64,000 nucleotides of DNA from Bacillota bacterium (GTDB lineage: Bacteria > Bacillota > Clostridia > Lachnospirales > Lachnospiraceae). The notes beneath the pieces are model-generated. The model did not search any database. It saw nothing but the letters and a program-made list of their open reading frames with translations, and had not been told where the DNA came from. Where the stretch lies: NCBI GenBank assembly GCA_023663285.1, contig JAMPHT010000006.1, positions 29,149 through 93,148 of the forward strand, given 5' to 3'. The translations under genes were made by a program, and so were the position numbers. Of this stretch, positions 1 to 8,983 are shown piece by piece (positions within the stretch are counted from its first letter, which is position 1; each line of letters opens with the position of its first letter).

Positions 1-41
1 CGGGAAGGGCTGTATAACAGCTTTGCCAGGGAGGACAAACC

Positions 42-746
42 ATGGACCGAGATTACTTAAAAAGTAAACGAATCCTGCTTGTGGATGACGAGCAGGAGCT
101 TTTGGATATGCTGCTATCCATTTTGAGGGATGAGGGCTTCTGTGATATCCGGACTGCCGGAAGTGTGCGGGAGGCCCTTTCCGTGGCCGATGAGATGAAA
201 CCGGAGCTGGCGGTTCTGGATGTGATGCTGCCGGACGGCAGCGGCTTTCAACTGCTGGAGCGGCTGCGGCAGGCGGAAGAGTATCCTGTGCTTTTCCTGA
301 CCGCAAGGGGCGAGGATGAGGATAAATTCAAAGGGTTTGGTCTGGGAGCGGATGATTATGTGGTGAAGCCCTTTCTGCCCAAGGAGCTTATTTTCCGCAT
401 CATGGCGATTCTGCGCAGAAGCTATCGGGAGGAAGAACCGCTGATAAGGCTGCGCGACAGCCGGATCGATCTCGGCCGGGCAGAGGTCATAAAGGGAGAG
501 GCGTTTATCCCGTTGACTGCAAAGGAACATGCCATCCTTGCGGCACTGTACCGCAACGCGGGGCGGATCGTCACCATCGACGCTTTATGCGAGGCCGCCT
601 GGGGCGATAATCCTTTCGGATATGAAAACTCTCTGATGGCCCACATCCGGCGCATCAGAGAGAAAATAGAAGCGGATCCCTCTCACCCGGTATCCCTGCT
701 TACGGTGAAGGGGCTGGGCTACAGGCTGGTCACGGAGGAAAAATGA
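42..746 (+). CDS. OmpR-family two-component response regulator
   Basis: DNA-binding response regulator of 234 residues. The receiver domain fills about residues 9-125, with the acidic pair in LLVDDEQE, the phospho-acceptor Asp60 in LAVLDVMLPDGSG and the conserved Lys109 in YVVKPF. A winged-helix OmpR/PhoB output domain follows at about 140-232 and ends in the typical GLGYRLV wing. An AGGGAGG ribosome site lies about 7 bases upstream of the ATG. The stop is one base from the start of the sensor kinase at 748, so the two are translationally coupled. The regulated genes are not evident; they may lie upstream, outside the window. Family call is secure, target unknown. Confidence 0.95.
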   Translation: MDRDYLKSKRILLVDDEQELLDMLLSILRDEGFCDIRTAGSVREALSVADEMKPELAVLDVMLPDGSGFQLLERLRQAEEYPVLFLTARGEDEDKFKGFGLGADDYVVKPFLPKELIFRIMAILRRSYREEEPLIRLRDSRIDLGRAEVIKGEAFIPLTAKEHAILAALYRNAGRIVTIDALCEAAWGDNPFGYENSLMAHIRRIREKIEADPSHPVSLLTVKGLGYRLVTEEK

Positions 747-747
747 T

Positions 748-2181
748 ATGAAGAGTATTCCGAAACTGATAAGGCGGTATGTGGGTATCCTGCTCCTTAG
801 CTGTGTGCTTCTCCTTGTTCTGAACCTTATTTTGCTGATGGTCATGGTTTCAGACCAGATCCCCAATGCCCATCCTTGGAAAACCGCGGAGGAAGCCGCA
901 GCCGCTCTCATGCAGACGGATGAGGGCGCATATGTCCTGTCGGAGGAGATGACCAGGGAGCTTCTAAGATCCGACGCCTGGGCTGTTTTTATAGACAATG
1001 AGACAAAGCAGGTCAGGTGGCATACGGACGATCTGCCGGAAACCATCCCCCAGTCCTACACCCTTTCCGATATAGCAGGACTGACCAGGGGTTATATAGA
1101 CGGATACCCCACATTTACCGGGGAAAGGGAGGACGGGCTGGTGGTATTGGGGTACCCGAAGGACCGATTCTGGAAGCATATGTGGCCCGGCTGGGATTAC
1201 GATTTTATTGCGGGACTGCCCCGGACGTTTCTCATATTTCTGACGGTCAACGGGGCACTGATCTTCCTGATCTATATCGCTGCAAATGCAAAGCTGTTAA
1301 AGTCCGTCCACCCTATTGTAAACAGTATTCAGCGCCTGCCTGGGGGAGAGCCTGTCCATTTGCGGGAAAAGGGCCTGTTGTCAGAGCTTGCCCAAAGTAT
1401 CAATACGACCTCGGAGCTGCTGCAGACCCAGAAGAGATGGCTGCGGAAAAAGGAAACGGCCAGGGCAAACTGGATCGCAGGGGTGTCTCATGATATCAGA
1501 ACGCCCCTGTCAATGGTGATGGGATACGCCGGACAGCTGGCGGAGGATACCCGCCTGTCGGAGGAGGAACGCCAAAAGGCGGTGGTGATCCTAAAACAGA
1601 GCAGACGGATGCAGAATTTGATCAACGACCTGAATCTGGCATCAAAGCTGGAATATAATATGCAGCCTGTGAACCTGCAGGAAGAGAATATAGTGGCCAT
1701 TGTGCGGCAGACGGTGGTGGATCATATGAATATGGATATCGACAGCAGACATCCCATTATATGGGAAACAGAGGAGGCCTTTACCGCCTGTGCGGTGAAT
1801 GCGGACCGTAACCTGATGAGGCGGGCTGTGGGCAACCTGATCCAGAACTGTATCGATCATAACGAGGACGGCTGCACAATATATGTGGGCGTCGGTTCGG
1901 AAAACGGTAAGTGTGTGATAGCCGTAGAGGACGACGGGGCGGGGGTGTCAGATGAGCAGCTGGAAAAGCTTAAGAATACGTCCCACTATATGGTCTGCGA
2001 TGAAAATACAGAGGAGCAGCGCCACGGTCTGGGGCTGCTGCTTGTGAAGCAGATAACGGCGGCCCACGGCGGCACGGTCATGATGGGGCACAGCCCCAAG
2101 GGCGGTTTTTCCGTAACACTTGTGCTGCCAGAGAAAAACGTATATAATATTGACAGTAGCGGAGGAGCAGTGAATGGATAG
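748..2181 (+). CDS. Membrane sensor histidine kinase
   Basis: Partner kinase of the response regulator at 42-746; 477 residues. One membrane helix at about 11-34, an extracytoplasmic sensor loop to about 155, and a second helix at about 157-178. A HAMP-like linker follows, then a HisKA domain with His248 in VSHDIRTPLS. The HATPase domain shows the N box (AVGNLIQNCIDHNEDG), G1 (VEDDGAGVS) and G2 (RHGLGLLLVKQI). It autophosphorylates on His248 and passes the phosphate to Asp60 of the regulator. The extracellular loop matches no sensor domain I recognise, so the stimulus is unknown. Confidence 0.94.
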   Translation: MKSIPKLIRRYVGILLLSCVLLLVLNLILLMVMVSDQIPNAHPWKTAEEAAAALMQTDEGAYVLSEEMTRELLRSDAWAVFIDNETKQVRWHTDDLPETIPQSYTLSDIAGLTRGYIDGYPTFTGEREDGLVVLGYPKDRFWKHMWPGWDYDFIAGLPRTFLIFLTVNGALIFLIYIAANAKLLKSVHPIVNSIQRLPGGEPVHLREKGLLSELAQSINTTSELLQTQKRWLRKKETARANWIAGVSHDIRTPLSMVMGYAGQLAEDTRLSEEERQKAVVILKQSRRMQNLINDLNLASKLEYNMQPVNLQEENIVAIVRQTVVDHMNMDIDSRHPIIWETEEAFTACAVNADRNLMRRAVGNLIQNCIDHNEDGCTIYVGVGSENGKCVIAVEDDGAGVSDEQLEKLKNTSHYMVCDENTEEQRHGLGLLLVKQITAAHGGTVMMGHSPKGGFSVTLVLPEKNVYNIDSSGGAVNG

Positions 2182-2243
2182 CCGCCAGGCTGACGGATGT
2201 GTCGTTTTTTGTATTCTGCGGAGGGAGAGGATTGATTTAAAAC

Positions 2244-2528
2244 CTATCGGAACAGCAGCGGCATATTACCGTCCGGGCCGTCGTTAAGATCCTGCAGGCT
2301 TTCCTCCAGCTTTTTCTGAGTGGCGATGGAGCTTTCCGTCTGCAGATCCATGTAAAGGATGAACAGATCTTCCAGCGCCATTCCTTTTTCCTCCGCGATC
2401 TCCGTCATAACGGGCTTAAGCTTCTCAAGCTGCATAGAGACGGGTACCTTCTGGGGGTCGATCTCCCCCAGTACATTTTCTGCGTATGCGTTGATTCGCT
2501 GTAAAAGCTTTTTGTTTTCCTCAGTCAT
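2244..2528 (-). CDS. Small hypothetical helical protein
   Basis: Ninety-four residue protein starting MTEENKKLLQRINAYAENV. I chose this ATG, internal to a longer open frame, because an AAAGGAATC ribosome site lies just upstream and the 42 residues before it look like translated AT-rich promoter DNA. The sequence is charged and predicted helical, with no signal peptide, membrane segment or recognised domain. It is transcribed divergently from the alarmone-synthetase-like gene at 2660, with about 130 bases between them. I do not recognise a family and assign no function. Confidence 0.6.
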   Translation of the reverse strand: MTEENKKLLQRINAYAENVLGEIDPQKVPVSMQLEKLKPVMTEIAEEKGMALEDLFILYMDLQTESSIATQKKLEESLQDLNDGPDGNMPLLFR

Positions 2529-2659
2529 TTTGCTGATTCCTTTCTGTGTACGGTTATGGTATAATAATTTTGTATACATATTTTTATTGATGTAGGATAA
2601 GTATAGCACTGAAAGATGTGGATGTACAGAAAAAATGAAATGGCAGGAGATCATATTTT

Positions 2660-3295
2660 ATGCAGCCAACTGATGATAATATTTTAAAGAAAGATGGATT
2701 ATCTTTAAAAATGTTGGAAAAATTGTCATATCATTCAAATTTGAATATAAATTTAAAAAAGAATTTACACTATTTTGATAAAGAAATGTTATTTGAAGAA
2801 TTAAAAAGAATTAACAAGTGGTATGATGCAAGTGAGTATCTTTGCAATTTAACAATCGACTATAGAATAAAAAGTCTACAATCGGCTTTTTTAAAATATG
2901 AGCGTTATTATCCTGACCATCAAGCGGCGAAGGTATTTAATGATATGCTTGGATTTCGTACTCTTTGTGACAGTTATATGAATATATTATTGCTGAAAAA
3001 CTGTAAGCATATGCGAATTGCGGATATGTCGGAGGGTAAGGCGCAAGATGATGGTTATAGAGGAGTTCATGTATACTTTCAGTTAGATAATTTTCATTAT
3101 CCAATTGAAATTCAGTACAATACTTATTATGACAGACAAATGAATAACTGGCTGCATAAATATTTGTATAAGAAATCACATGATAATAGTATCGGACAAT
3201 ATTTAAGACAGGCATATGAAAATGCGGAAATCCGGACTGAAAATGAATTTAGGAGGAAATTAAGGGATGTGCTATCTGATTGCGAAAAGATTTGA
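2660..3295 (+). CDS. Small RelA/SpoT-type nucleotidyltransferase (possible ToxSAS toxin)
   Basis: Protein of 211 residues that looks like a stand-alone RelA/SpoT synthetase domain without hydrolase or regulatory regions. Visible hallmarks are RIKSLQSAFLKYERYYP, then Asp95 in FNDMLGFRT (the metal-binding Asp position), DGYRGVHVYFQ (substrate Tyr loop), and Glu150 in YPIEIQYNT (catalytic Glu position). Known single-domain members either make (p)ppGpp or act as toxins that pyrophosphorylate tRNA or make (p)ppApp. The gene is distinctly AT-richer than its neighbours, which suggests transfer. Its 3' end overlaps the next small gene by 29 bases, a layout common in toxin-antitoxin operons. Domain call is fairly firm; toxin role is inference. 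Confidence 0.75.
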   Translation: MQPTDDNILKKDGLSLKMLEKLSYHSNLNINLKKNLHYFDKEMLFEELKRINKWYDASEYLCNLTIDYRIKSLQSAFLKYERYYPDHQAAKVFNDMLGFRTLCDSYMNILLLKNCKHMRIADMSEGKAQDDGYRGVHVYFQLDNFHYPIEIQYNTYYDRQMNNWLHKYLYKKSHDNSIGQYLRQAYENAEIRTENEFRRKLRDVLSDCEKI

Positions 3296-3491
3296 TGATA
3301 CCGGCTGTGTGGCTTTACAAACGGCACATGGTTCACATTTGGTTGATTTTAAAGAACGGCTTTTGAAGGAACTCGGATATGAACATATACAACTGGTAAC
3401 CATAAGCAGACCTTCTGCTTACGGGGAATACGAACCGTATTATTTTACAGACACGGAGCAGGAATTTGAACAGGCAGTGAAAAATATGTAA
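3267..3491 (+). CDS. Small protein, DUF6718-like; possible antitoxin
   Basis: Protein of 74 residues beginning MCYLIAKRFDDTGCVALQT, a start I associate with the uncharacterised DUF6718 family. It begins inside the last 29 bases of the alarmone-synthetase-like gene, in another frame, with a ribosome site (AGGAGG) within that gene, so the two are co-translated. It is acidic at its C-terminus and has no DNA-binding or membrane motif. By position it could be the antitoxin of the upstream enzyme, but DUF6718-like proteins also occur elsewhere and that role is inference only. Confidence 0.65.
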   Translation: MCYLIAKRFDDTGCVALQTAHGSHLVDFKERLLKELGYEHIQLVTISRPSAYGEYEPYYFTDTEQEFEQAVKNM

Positions 3492-3516
3492 GTCTGTGTT
3501 TGGGGGAGAAAATAGC

Positions 3517-4101
3517 ATGAAAGCCTATCACATGAGCGAGACCCTGAAAGCCGGGGACATCCTGGAGGTGGAGCATCAAAAGCTGATAAAGCTTGCAGAG
3601 CCGTTCCTGCAGGCTCTTGAGCGAAGTGAGGACTGTTTTTACGGAATGGTTCTGAACGGGAAATATCTGGAGGCAGTGCTTGAGAGGTCCGGGATTCGGG
3701 AATGGTCGGACTACGCAAAATGGGCTACGGAAGGCGCATTTGAATATATTCGGAGGACAGAATTTCCCAATGCCATAAGCCGTCTGAAGTGTAATTTTTT
3801 TTACAATGAGCTGGAGAATGTGCGGCTTCTGTATGAATATGACTGGGGAGCTGAGCCGGAAGAAATACAAAAAAGGATCCATCTGTTTGAGGTAATGCTG
3901 GATGACGATGCTGCTTGCAGGTATGATATGAGCCTCTATGATCGGGCCTATGACGCCATGGAGGATACGCAGGATGTGCAGACGGTCTTAACCTGCGCCC
4001 GGAAATATTTTGCAGGAGAGCATACCGAAAGGCCGGTATGGGAGATATTAAGCGACAAAAACATTCTGATTACAGAAGATATAACGGCTTTGCTACGATA
4101 A
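3517..4101 (+). CDS. DUF2441-like protein of unknown function
   Basis: About 194 residues. I start at the ATG at 3517 because GGGGGAG lies 9-10 bases upstream; the open frame extends to a GTG at 3496 without a ribosome site. The N-terminus (KAYHMSETLKAGDILE) and the central YEYDWGAEPEEI region resemble DUF2441 proteins, which are uncharacterised and often sit in defence or accessory regions. No signal peptide or catalytic motif is seen. It follows the putative toxin-antitoxin pair closely and may belong to the same acquired segment, though its base composition is closer to the host. Confidence 0.55.
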   Translation: MKAYHMSETLKAGDILEVEHQKLIKLAEPFLQALERSEDCFYGMVLNGKYLEAVLERSGIREWSDYAKWATEGAFEYIRRTEFPNAISRLKCNFFYNELENVRLLYEYDWGAEPEEIQKRIHLFEVMLDDDAACRYDMSLYDRAYDAMEDTQDVQTVLTCARKYFAGEHTERPVWEILSDKNILITEDITALLR

Positions 4102-4115
4102 AGGAGGAAAATGAT

Positions 4116-5351
4116 ATGGCTGAAATAAGACCTTTTGCGGCGTACCGTCCGGCGCCCGGACTGGAGAGCAGGATCGCGGCGCTGCCCTATGATGTGTATA
4201 ACCGCAGGGAGGCATATGAGGTGGTGCGGAAAAACCCGGACTCCTTTCTTGCCATCGACAGGGCGGAGACGGGATTTGACGACAGTGTGGATACCTATGC
4301 CCCACAGGTGTATGAGCGGGCGGCAAAGCTTCTGCAGGAGCGCATTGCCGCAGGGAGCTTTGTGCAGGACGAAAGCCCCTGCTATTATCTCTATGAGCAG
4401 GTAATGAACGGCAGGAGCCAGACGGGAATCGTGGCCTGCGCTTCCATAGACGATTATCTGGAAAACAGGATAAAAAAGCATGAAAATACCAGGGCGGACA
4501 AGGAGCAGGACAGGATACGGCACGTGGACGTCTGCAATATGCAGACCGGCCCTATTTTCCTGACTTACCGCAGGAACGACGTGCTGAAAGGGATCGTTGA
4601 AACGGTAAAGGAGAAGCCTGCGGTCTGCGATTTTGTGTCGGAGGACGGCATTACCCATCGGGTATGGGTCATTGAGGACGAGGAGACCATCACGGCAATC
4701 TATGAGGAGTTTGCGCAGATTCCTGCCATCTATATTGCAGACGGCCATCACCGCTGCGCCTCTGCGGTGAAGGTGGGATTAAAGCGCAGGGAGGAGCATC
4801 CGGGCTATACCGGGGAGGAGGAGTTCAACTTCTTTCTGGCGGTGCTGTTTCAGGCGGAGGAGCTTCAGATCATGGACTATAACAGAGTGGTAAAGGATCT
4901 GAACGGAATGGACACAGAAACCTTTTTGCAGCGGGTGTCAGAGTTGTTTTTGGTGACATTACAGGGAAAGGAGCCATACCGTCCTGAGAAAAAAGGGGTA
5001 TTTGGAATGTACTTGGGAGATAGCTGGTACAGGCTGGAGGCAAAGGCTGAGATTTGTTCCGGTGATGCCGTGAAGGGGCTGGACGTATCCCTGCTCCAGG
5101 ATCATCTTCTGGGGCCGGTGCTGGGGATACAGGACCCGAAAACAGATGGGCGGATCGATTTTGTGGGGGGCATCCGAGGGCTGGAAGAACTGGAACGGAG
5201 AGTACATACCGATATGAAGGTGGCTTTTTCCATGTATCCCACCTCCATCGGGGAACTGGCTGACGTGGCGGATGCAGGAAAGCTGATGCCGCCCAAGTCC
5301 ACCTGGTTTGAACCGAAGCTTCGCAGCGGGCTGTTTCTACATTCTATTTAA
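4116..5351 (+). CDS. DUF1015 family protein
   Basis: A 411-residue cytoplasmic protein starting MAEIRPFAAYRPAPG, with AAGGAGGAAAATGAT as ribosome site; the open frame extends 26 codons further but lacks a site there. The family hallmark YIADGHHRCASAV is present near residue 205, together with LPYDVYNRREA near the N-terminus. DUF1015 (HHR motif) proteins are widespread in Clostridia, often near serine or phosphoglycerate metabolism genes, and have no established activity. Here it precedes glgB by 27 bases and may share its transcript. Confidence 0.85.
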   Translation: MAEIRPFAAYRPAPGLESRIAALPYDVYNRREAYEVVRKNPDSFLAIDRAETGFDDSVDTYAPQVYERAAKLLQERIAAGSFVQDESPCYYLYEQVMNGRSQTGIVACASIDDYLENRIKKHENTRADKEQDRIRHVDVCNMQTGPIFLTYRRNDVLKGIVETVKEKPAVCDFVSEDGITHRVWVIEDEETITAIYEEFAQIPAIYIADGHHRCASAVKVGLKRREEHPGYTGEEEFNFFLAVLFQAEELQIMDYNRVVKDLNGMDTETFLQRVSELFLVTLQGKEPYRPEKKGVFGMYLGDSWYRLEAKAEICSGDAVKGLDVSLLQDHLLGPVLGIQDPKTDGRIDFVGGIRGLEELERRVHTDMKVAFSMYPTSIGELADVADAGKLMPPKSTWFEPKLRSGLFLHSI

Positions 5352-5378
5352 AAGGTATTTGACGAAAAAGGGGAGCCG

Positions 5379-7805
5379 ATGAACAAAAAACTGTATAACC
5401 TGATGAACTGGCCTAAAATCGAAGAGATCATATATTCGGAGTGCGACGATCCTCACGCCATCTTAGGGCCTCACGGAGCGGGGAACCAGACCCTGGTGCA
5501 GGCTTACTTTCCGGAAGCGGTAAAGGCGGCCATTGTTTTCAATGAGAGCGGAAAGACTTATCAGATGGAGCTGGCGGATGAGGACGGCTATTTTGCGGCC
5601 TTGCTGCCTATGCCCAAAAAGGAGGTGCCGCCCTATCATTATAAGGTCAAGACCGGCGACGGCAACGTTATTTCCAGAGGGGAGGCATACCGCTATGGGC
5701 CTTTGATCAGCCATGAGGACACGGAGCGTTTCAAAAACGGTATCCATTACACCATTTATGAGAAGCTGGGCGCTCATCCTATCGCTCTGGACGGCGTCAG
5801 GGGGACCTATTTTGCCCTATGGGCGCCTTCGGCTATGCGGGTCAGCGTGGTGGGAGATTTTAACGGCTGGGACGGAAGGATACACCAGATGCGCAGACTT
5901 TGGGATTCCGGCATCTTTGAAATATTTGTGCCCGACGCGGCGGAGGGGGACAATTATAAATTTGAGCTGAAGCTGAAAACAGGGCTGACTTATTTAAAAT
6001 CAGATCCTTACTGTAACGCCGCCCAGCTGAGACCGGACACAGCCTCGGTGATCACCGATCTGTACGGTTTTCCCTGGGAGGACTCGGAGTTTCTGGCAAA
6101 CCGGGAGAAATTTCAGAAAGGGAACGCACCCGTCAGCGTATATGAGGTCTATCTGGGGTCTCTGACCGCGCCGGAAGAGGGAAGACCCTTTGCAAATTAT
6201 CGTAAGATCGCGGACAGCCTGATCCCCTATGTAAAGGAGATGGGCTATACCCATGTGGAGTTGATGCCGGTCATGGAGCATCCTCTGGACGCTTCCTGGG
6301 GGTATCAGGTCATAGGCTATTATGCGCCCACTTCCCGATACGGTTCTCCAAAGGATTTTATGTATTTTGTGAACGAGCTGCACAAGGCGGGGATCGGCGT
6401 TATCCTGGACTGGGTACCCGCCCATTTTCCAAGGGATACTTACGGACTTTCCAATTTTGACGGAACCTGCCTCTATGAGCATCTTGACCCCCGGCAGAGC
6501 TTTCATCCGCACTGGGGCACCCTGATCTACAATTACGGCAGACCGGAGGTGTCCAATTACCTGATCGCCAACGCGCTGTTCTGGGTGGAGAAGTTTCATG
6601 CGGACGGGATCCGCATGGACGCGGTAGCCAGTATGCTTTATCTGGATTACGGCAAAGGCGACGGGGAATGGGTGGCAAATATGTACGGCGGAAATGAGAA
6701 CCTGGAAGCCATAGAGCTGATAAAGCACCTGAATTCCATCATGAAGAAGCGTGATCCCGGCGTACTCACCATTGCGGAGGAGAGCACGGCTTTCCCTATG
6801 ATAACGGGGGCGCTTGAGGACGGAGGGCTGGGATTCGATCTGAAATGGAACATGGGCTTTATGAACGATTATCTGGATTATATCCGGTATGATCCCTATT
6901 TCAGAAGCCATCACCACGGAGAGCTGACCTTCAGCATGATCTATGCCTACAGCGAAAGGTTTATGCTGGTGTTTTCCCATGACGAGGTGGTACACGGAAA
7001 GGCGACCCTGTATAGTAAAATGCCGGGCACAAGGGAGCAGAAGTTTGCTAACTTAAGGCTGACCTATGCCTATATGATGACCCATCCGGGAAAGAAGCTT
7101 CTATTCATGGGACAGGAGCTGGGAGAGTCCGATGAGTGGAACGAGGGCAGGCTGGTGGAATGGGAGTTGTCCTCTTATCCTGAGCACGAGGGGCTGGCAA
7201 GGCTTGTCAGCGACTTAAACGGGATTTATCGCAGCGAACCGGCGCTTTACATTCTGGATGATTCACCGGAGGGCTTTGAGTGGATCAACCATATCTCCGC
7301 GGAGCAGTGCATTCTTACCTTTGTCAGAAGGGGCAGGAAAAAGGACGAGATACTGCTGGTTGCCGCCAATTTCTCCGGTATTCCCTTAGAGCTTACCACC
7401 GGGGTCCCGGCGCCGGGAAAATATAAAGAGATATTTAATTCGGATGATGAAAAGTACGGGGGCAGCGGCAGGGTGAACAGCCGGGTGAAGCGTTCTAAGG
7501 CCATAGAGTGGGACGACAGGCCGGATTCCGTCACGGTGAAGCTGGCGCCTCTGTCCTTAAGCATTTTGAAATATACGCCCTTCACGGTGGAGGAGACGAA
7601 GGGCAGGAGGAATCTTCCGGAGGCAGAGGCAACGGCAGGGGACGTTCCGAAAACGCCGACAGGGAAAAGGGCAGCCGCAGGCAGGAAAGAAACGGCGGGA
7701 GCAGCAAGAACGGCGAGGCCGGCAAAGTCAGAGGAGGCGGGGCCGGCGAGTATAAAACAGGCAGGAGCAACAGGATTTGCGGAAAGAAAAACGGGAGAGA
7801 AATAA
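5379..7805 (+). CDS. glgB: 1,4-alpha-glucan branching enzyme
   Basis: Glycogen branching enzyme, 808 residues; it transfers alpha-1,4 chains to form alpha-1,6 branches. An N-terminal CBM48-type domain (FALWAPSAMRVSVVGDFNGW) precedes the GH13 barrel, which has the nucleophile Asp414 in GIRMDAVASM and acid/base Glu467 in TIAEEST, plus the VFSHDEVVHG motif. After the C-terminal beta domain comes an Ala/Gly/Lys/Glu-rich tail of about 70 residues (about 735-808) that is not part of the family fold. AAGGGGAG precedes the ATG. No other glycogen genes are adjacent. Core identity is secure; the tail is odd and low-complexity. Confidence 0.95.
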   Translation: MNKKLYNLMNWPKIEEIIYSECDDPHAILGPHGAGNQTLVQAYFPEAVKAAIVFNESGKTYQMELADEDGYFAALLPMPKKEVPPYHYKVKTGDGNVISRGEAYRYGPLISHEDTERFKNGIHYTIYEKLGAHPIALDGVRGTYFALWAPSAMRVSVVGDFNGWDGRIHQMRRLWDSGIFEIFVPDAAEGDNYKFELKLKTGLTYLKSDPYCNAAQLRPDTASVITDLYGFPWEDSEFLANREKFQKGNAPVSVYEVYLGSLTAPEEGRPFANYRKIADSLIPYVKEMGYTHVELMPVMEHPLDASWGYQVIGYYAPTSRYGSPKDFMYFVNELHKAGIGVILDWVPAHFPRDTYGLSNFDGTCLYEHLDPRQSFHPHWGTLIYNYGRPEVSNYLIANALFWVEKFHADGIRMDAVASMLYLDYGKGDGEWVANMYGGNENLEAIELIKHLNSIMKKRDPGVLTIAEESTAFPMITGALEDGGLGFDLKWNMGFMNDYLDYIRYDPYFRSHHHGELTFSMIYAYSERFMLVFSHDEVVHGKATLYSKMPGTREQKFANLRLTYAYMMTHPGKKLLFMGQELGESDEWNEGRLVEWELSSYPEHEGLARLVSDLNGIYRSEPALYILDDSPEGFEWINHISAEQCILTFVRRGRKKDEILLVAANFSGIPLELTTGVPAPGKYKEIFNSDDEKYGGSGRVNSRVKRSKAIEWDDRPDSVTVKLAPLSLSILKYTPFTVEETKGRRNLPEAEATAGDVPKTPTGKRAAAGRKETAGAARTARPAKSEEAGPASIKQAGATGFAERKTGEK

Positions 7806-7808
7806 ATC

Positions 7809-8696
7809 ATGACAAAAATTTATCTGCCGATAGGGACATCGGTAGAAAATATCGAGGGAATAATAGAGGAAATACAACAGCCGGGCGTGTTGAAAAGCTT
7901 TTTTTCGGAACTGCCTGAAAAAGCTTTGCATCTGGGCGTCAGAGTATTGCTGGCGCTGCTGACCTTTATCATCGGGGTGCAGCTGATCAAGCTGGTCAGG
8001 AAGGTCGTGAAAAAGTCCATGAACCGGGCAGGGGCGGAGACAGGCGCGGTACAGTTCGTGGATTCCTTTATCAAGGCGGCGCTGTATGTGCTGCTGGCGC
8101 TGATGCTTGCTTCCTCCTTCGGGGTGGATGCCGCGAGCATTGTGGCTGTCCTGGGGTCAGCCGGAGTGGCTATCGGCCTTGCAGTCCAGGGGAGCCTGTC
8201 CAATCTGGCAGGGGGCGTATTGATTCTGCTCCTAAAGCCCTTCCGGGTGGGAGATTATATTCAGGAAAGCGCCACCGGCCACGAGGGGACGGTGACGGAG
8301 ATCCAGATCTTCTACACCAGACTGCTGACCGCAGACAATAAGGCCGTCATACTGCCCAACGGACAGCTGGCCAACAACAGCATTGTCAATGTCACCGCTC
8401 AGAAGGACAGGCGGATGGACATTGTGGTGGGGGTTTCCTACAAGGCGGACTTAAAGCGGGCGAAGGAGGTCCTGGAGGCTGTGCTGCGGGAGGACGAGGC
8501 GGTCTGTAAGGATAAGGATATGCTGGTGTTTGTAAGCGACTTAGGCAGCTCCAGCGTAAACTTAGGAGTGCGCTGCTGGTTTAAGCAGGAGGATTTCTGG
8601 CAGGGGAAGTGGCGGGTCACCGAGAACTGTAAGCTGGCGCTGGATGCGGCGGGCATTGAAATTCCCTTTAACCAGCTGGATGTGCATATGAACTGA
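7809..8696 (+). CDS. MscS-family mechanosensitive ion channel
   Basis: Small-conductance mechanosensitive channel subunit of 295 residues that protects against hypo-osmotic shock by opening under membrane tension. Membrane helices at about 37-58 and 75-98 are followed by the pore-lining TM3 with the family pattern GSAGVAIGLAVQGSLSNLAGG, then the beta domain (RVGDYIQ, EIQIFYTRL, ILPNGQL) and an alpha/beta C-terminal vestibule. Length matches short MscS/YggB proteins. It begins three bases after the glgB stop, so the genes are probably co-transcribed. Confidence 0.93.
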   Translation: MTKIYLPIGTSVENIEGIIEEIQQPGVLKSFFSELPEKALHLGVRVLLALLTFIIGVQLIKLVRKVVKKSMNRAGAETGAVQFVDSFIKAALYVLLALMLASSFGVDAASIVAVLGSAGVAIGLAVQGSLSNLAGGVLILLLKPFRVGDYIQESATGHEGTVTEIQIFYTRLLTADNKAVILPNGQLANNSIVNVTAQKDRRMDIVVGVSYKADLKRAKEVLEAVLREDEAVCKDKDMLVFVSDLGSSSVNLGVRCWFKQEDFWQGKWRVTENCKLALDAAGIEIPFNQLDVHMN

Positions 8697-8837
8697 CAGC
8701 TCAGCCATGCGGAAATGAAGGTTTCTAAGTTTATGCCAAGTTTAGGTGAAGTTTATGCTAAGTTTGTGAAATTTCCTGTTGAAAAAATCAGCGAGAACAG
8801 CTATAATACATTTAGTCGCGCATTTGGCGCGGCAGAT

Positions 8838-8910
8838 GCTTCCGTGGCTCAGTCGGTAGAGCGACGCACTCGTAATGCGTAGGTCACCGGTTCAAATCCG
8901 GTCGGGAGCT
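8838..8910 (+). tRNA. tRNA-Thr (anticodon CGT)
   Basis: A 73-base cloverleaf. The acceptor arm GCTTCCG pairs with CGGGAGC (one G-T pair) and the discriminator base is T. The D arm contains GCTCAGTCGGTAGAGC. The anticodon stem ACGCA/TGCGT encloses loop CTCGTAA with anticodon CGT at 8871-8873, which reads ACG threonine codons. The T arm CCGG-TTCAAAT-CCGG is intact. CCA is not encoded. A terminator follows 24 bases downstream. Confidence 0.96.
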
Positions 8911-8933
8911 TTGGATCGGCAACGATCCTATGT

Positions 8934-8967
8934 AAGGCTCGAAAGCAGCTGCTTTCGGACCTTTTTT
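8934..8967 (+). terminator. Intrinsic terminator after tRNA-Thr
   Basis: A perfect 18-base palindrome (8940-8957, CGAAAGCAGCTGCTTTCG), extended outward by AAGG/CCTT, is followed by six T residues at 8962-8967. It ends the tRNA transcript and also sits at the 3' end of the converging ABC permease gene. Confidence 0.85.
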
Positions 8968-8983
8968 GTATCCTGTCGGCTTT

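Noticed and set aside
7508-7918. 136-codon + strand open frame across the glgB/MscS junction
   Set aside because: It overlaps the end of glgB and the start of the MscS gene in another frame, with low-complexity translation from the glgB tail.
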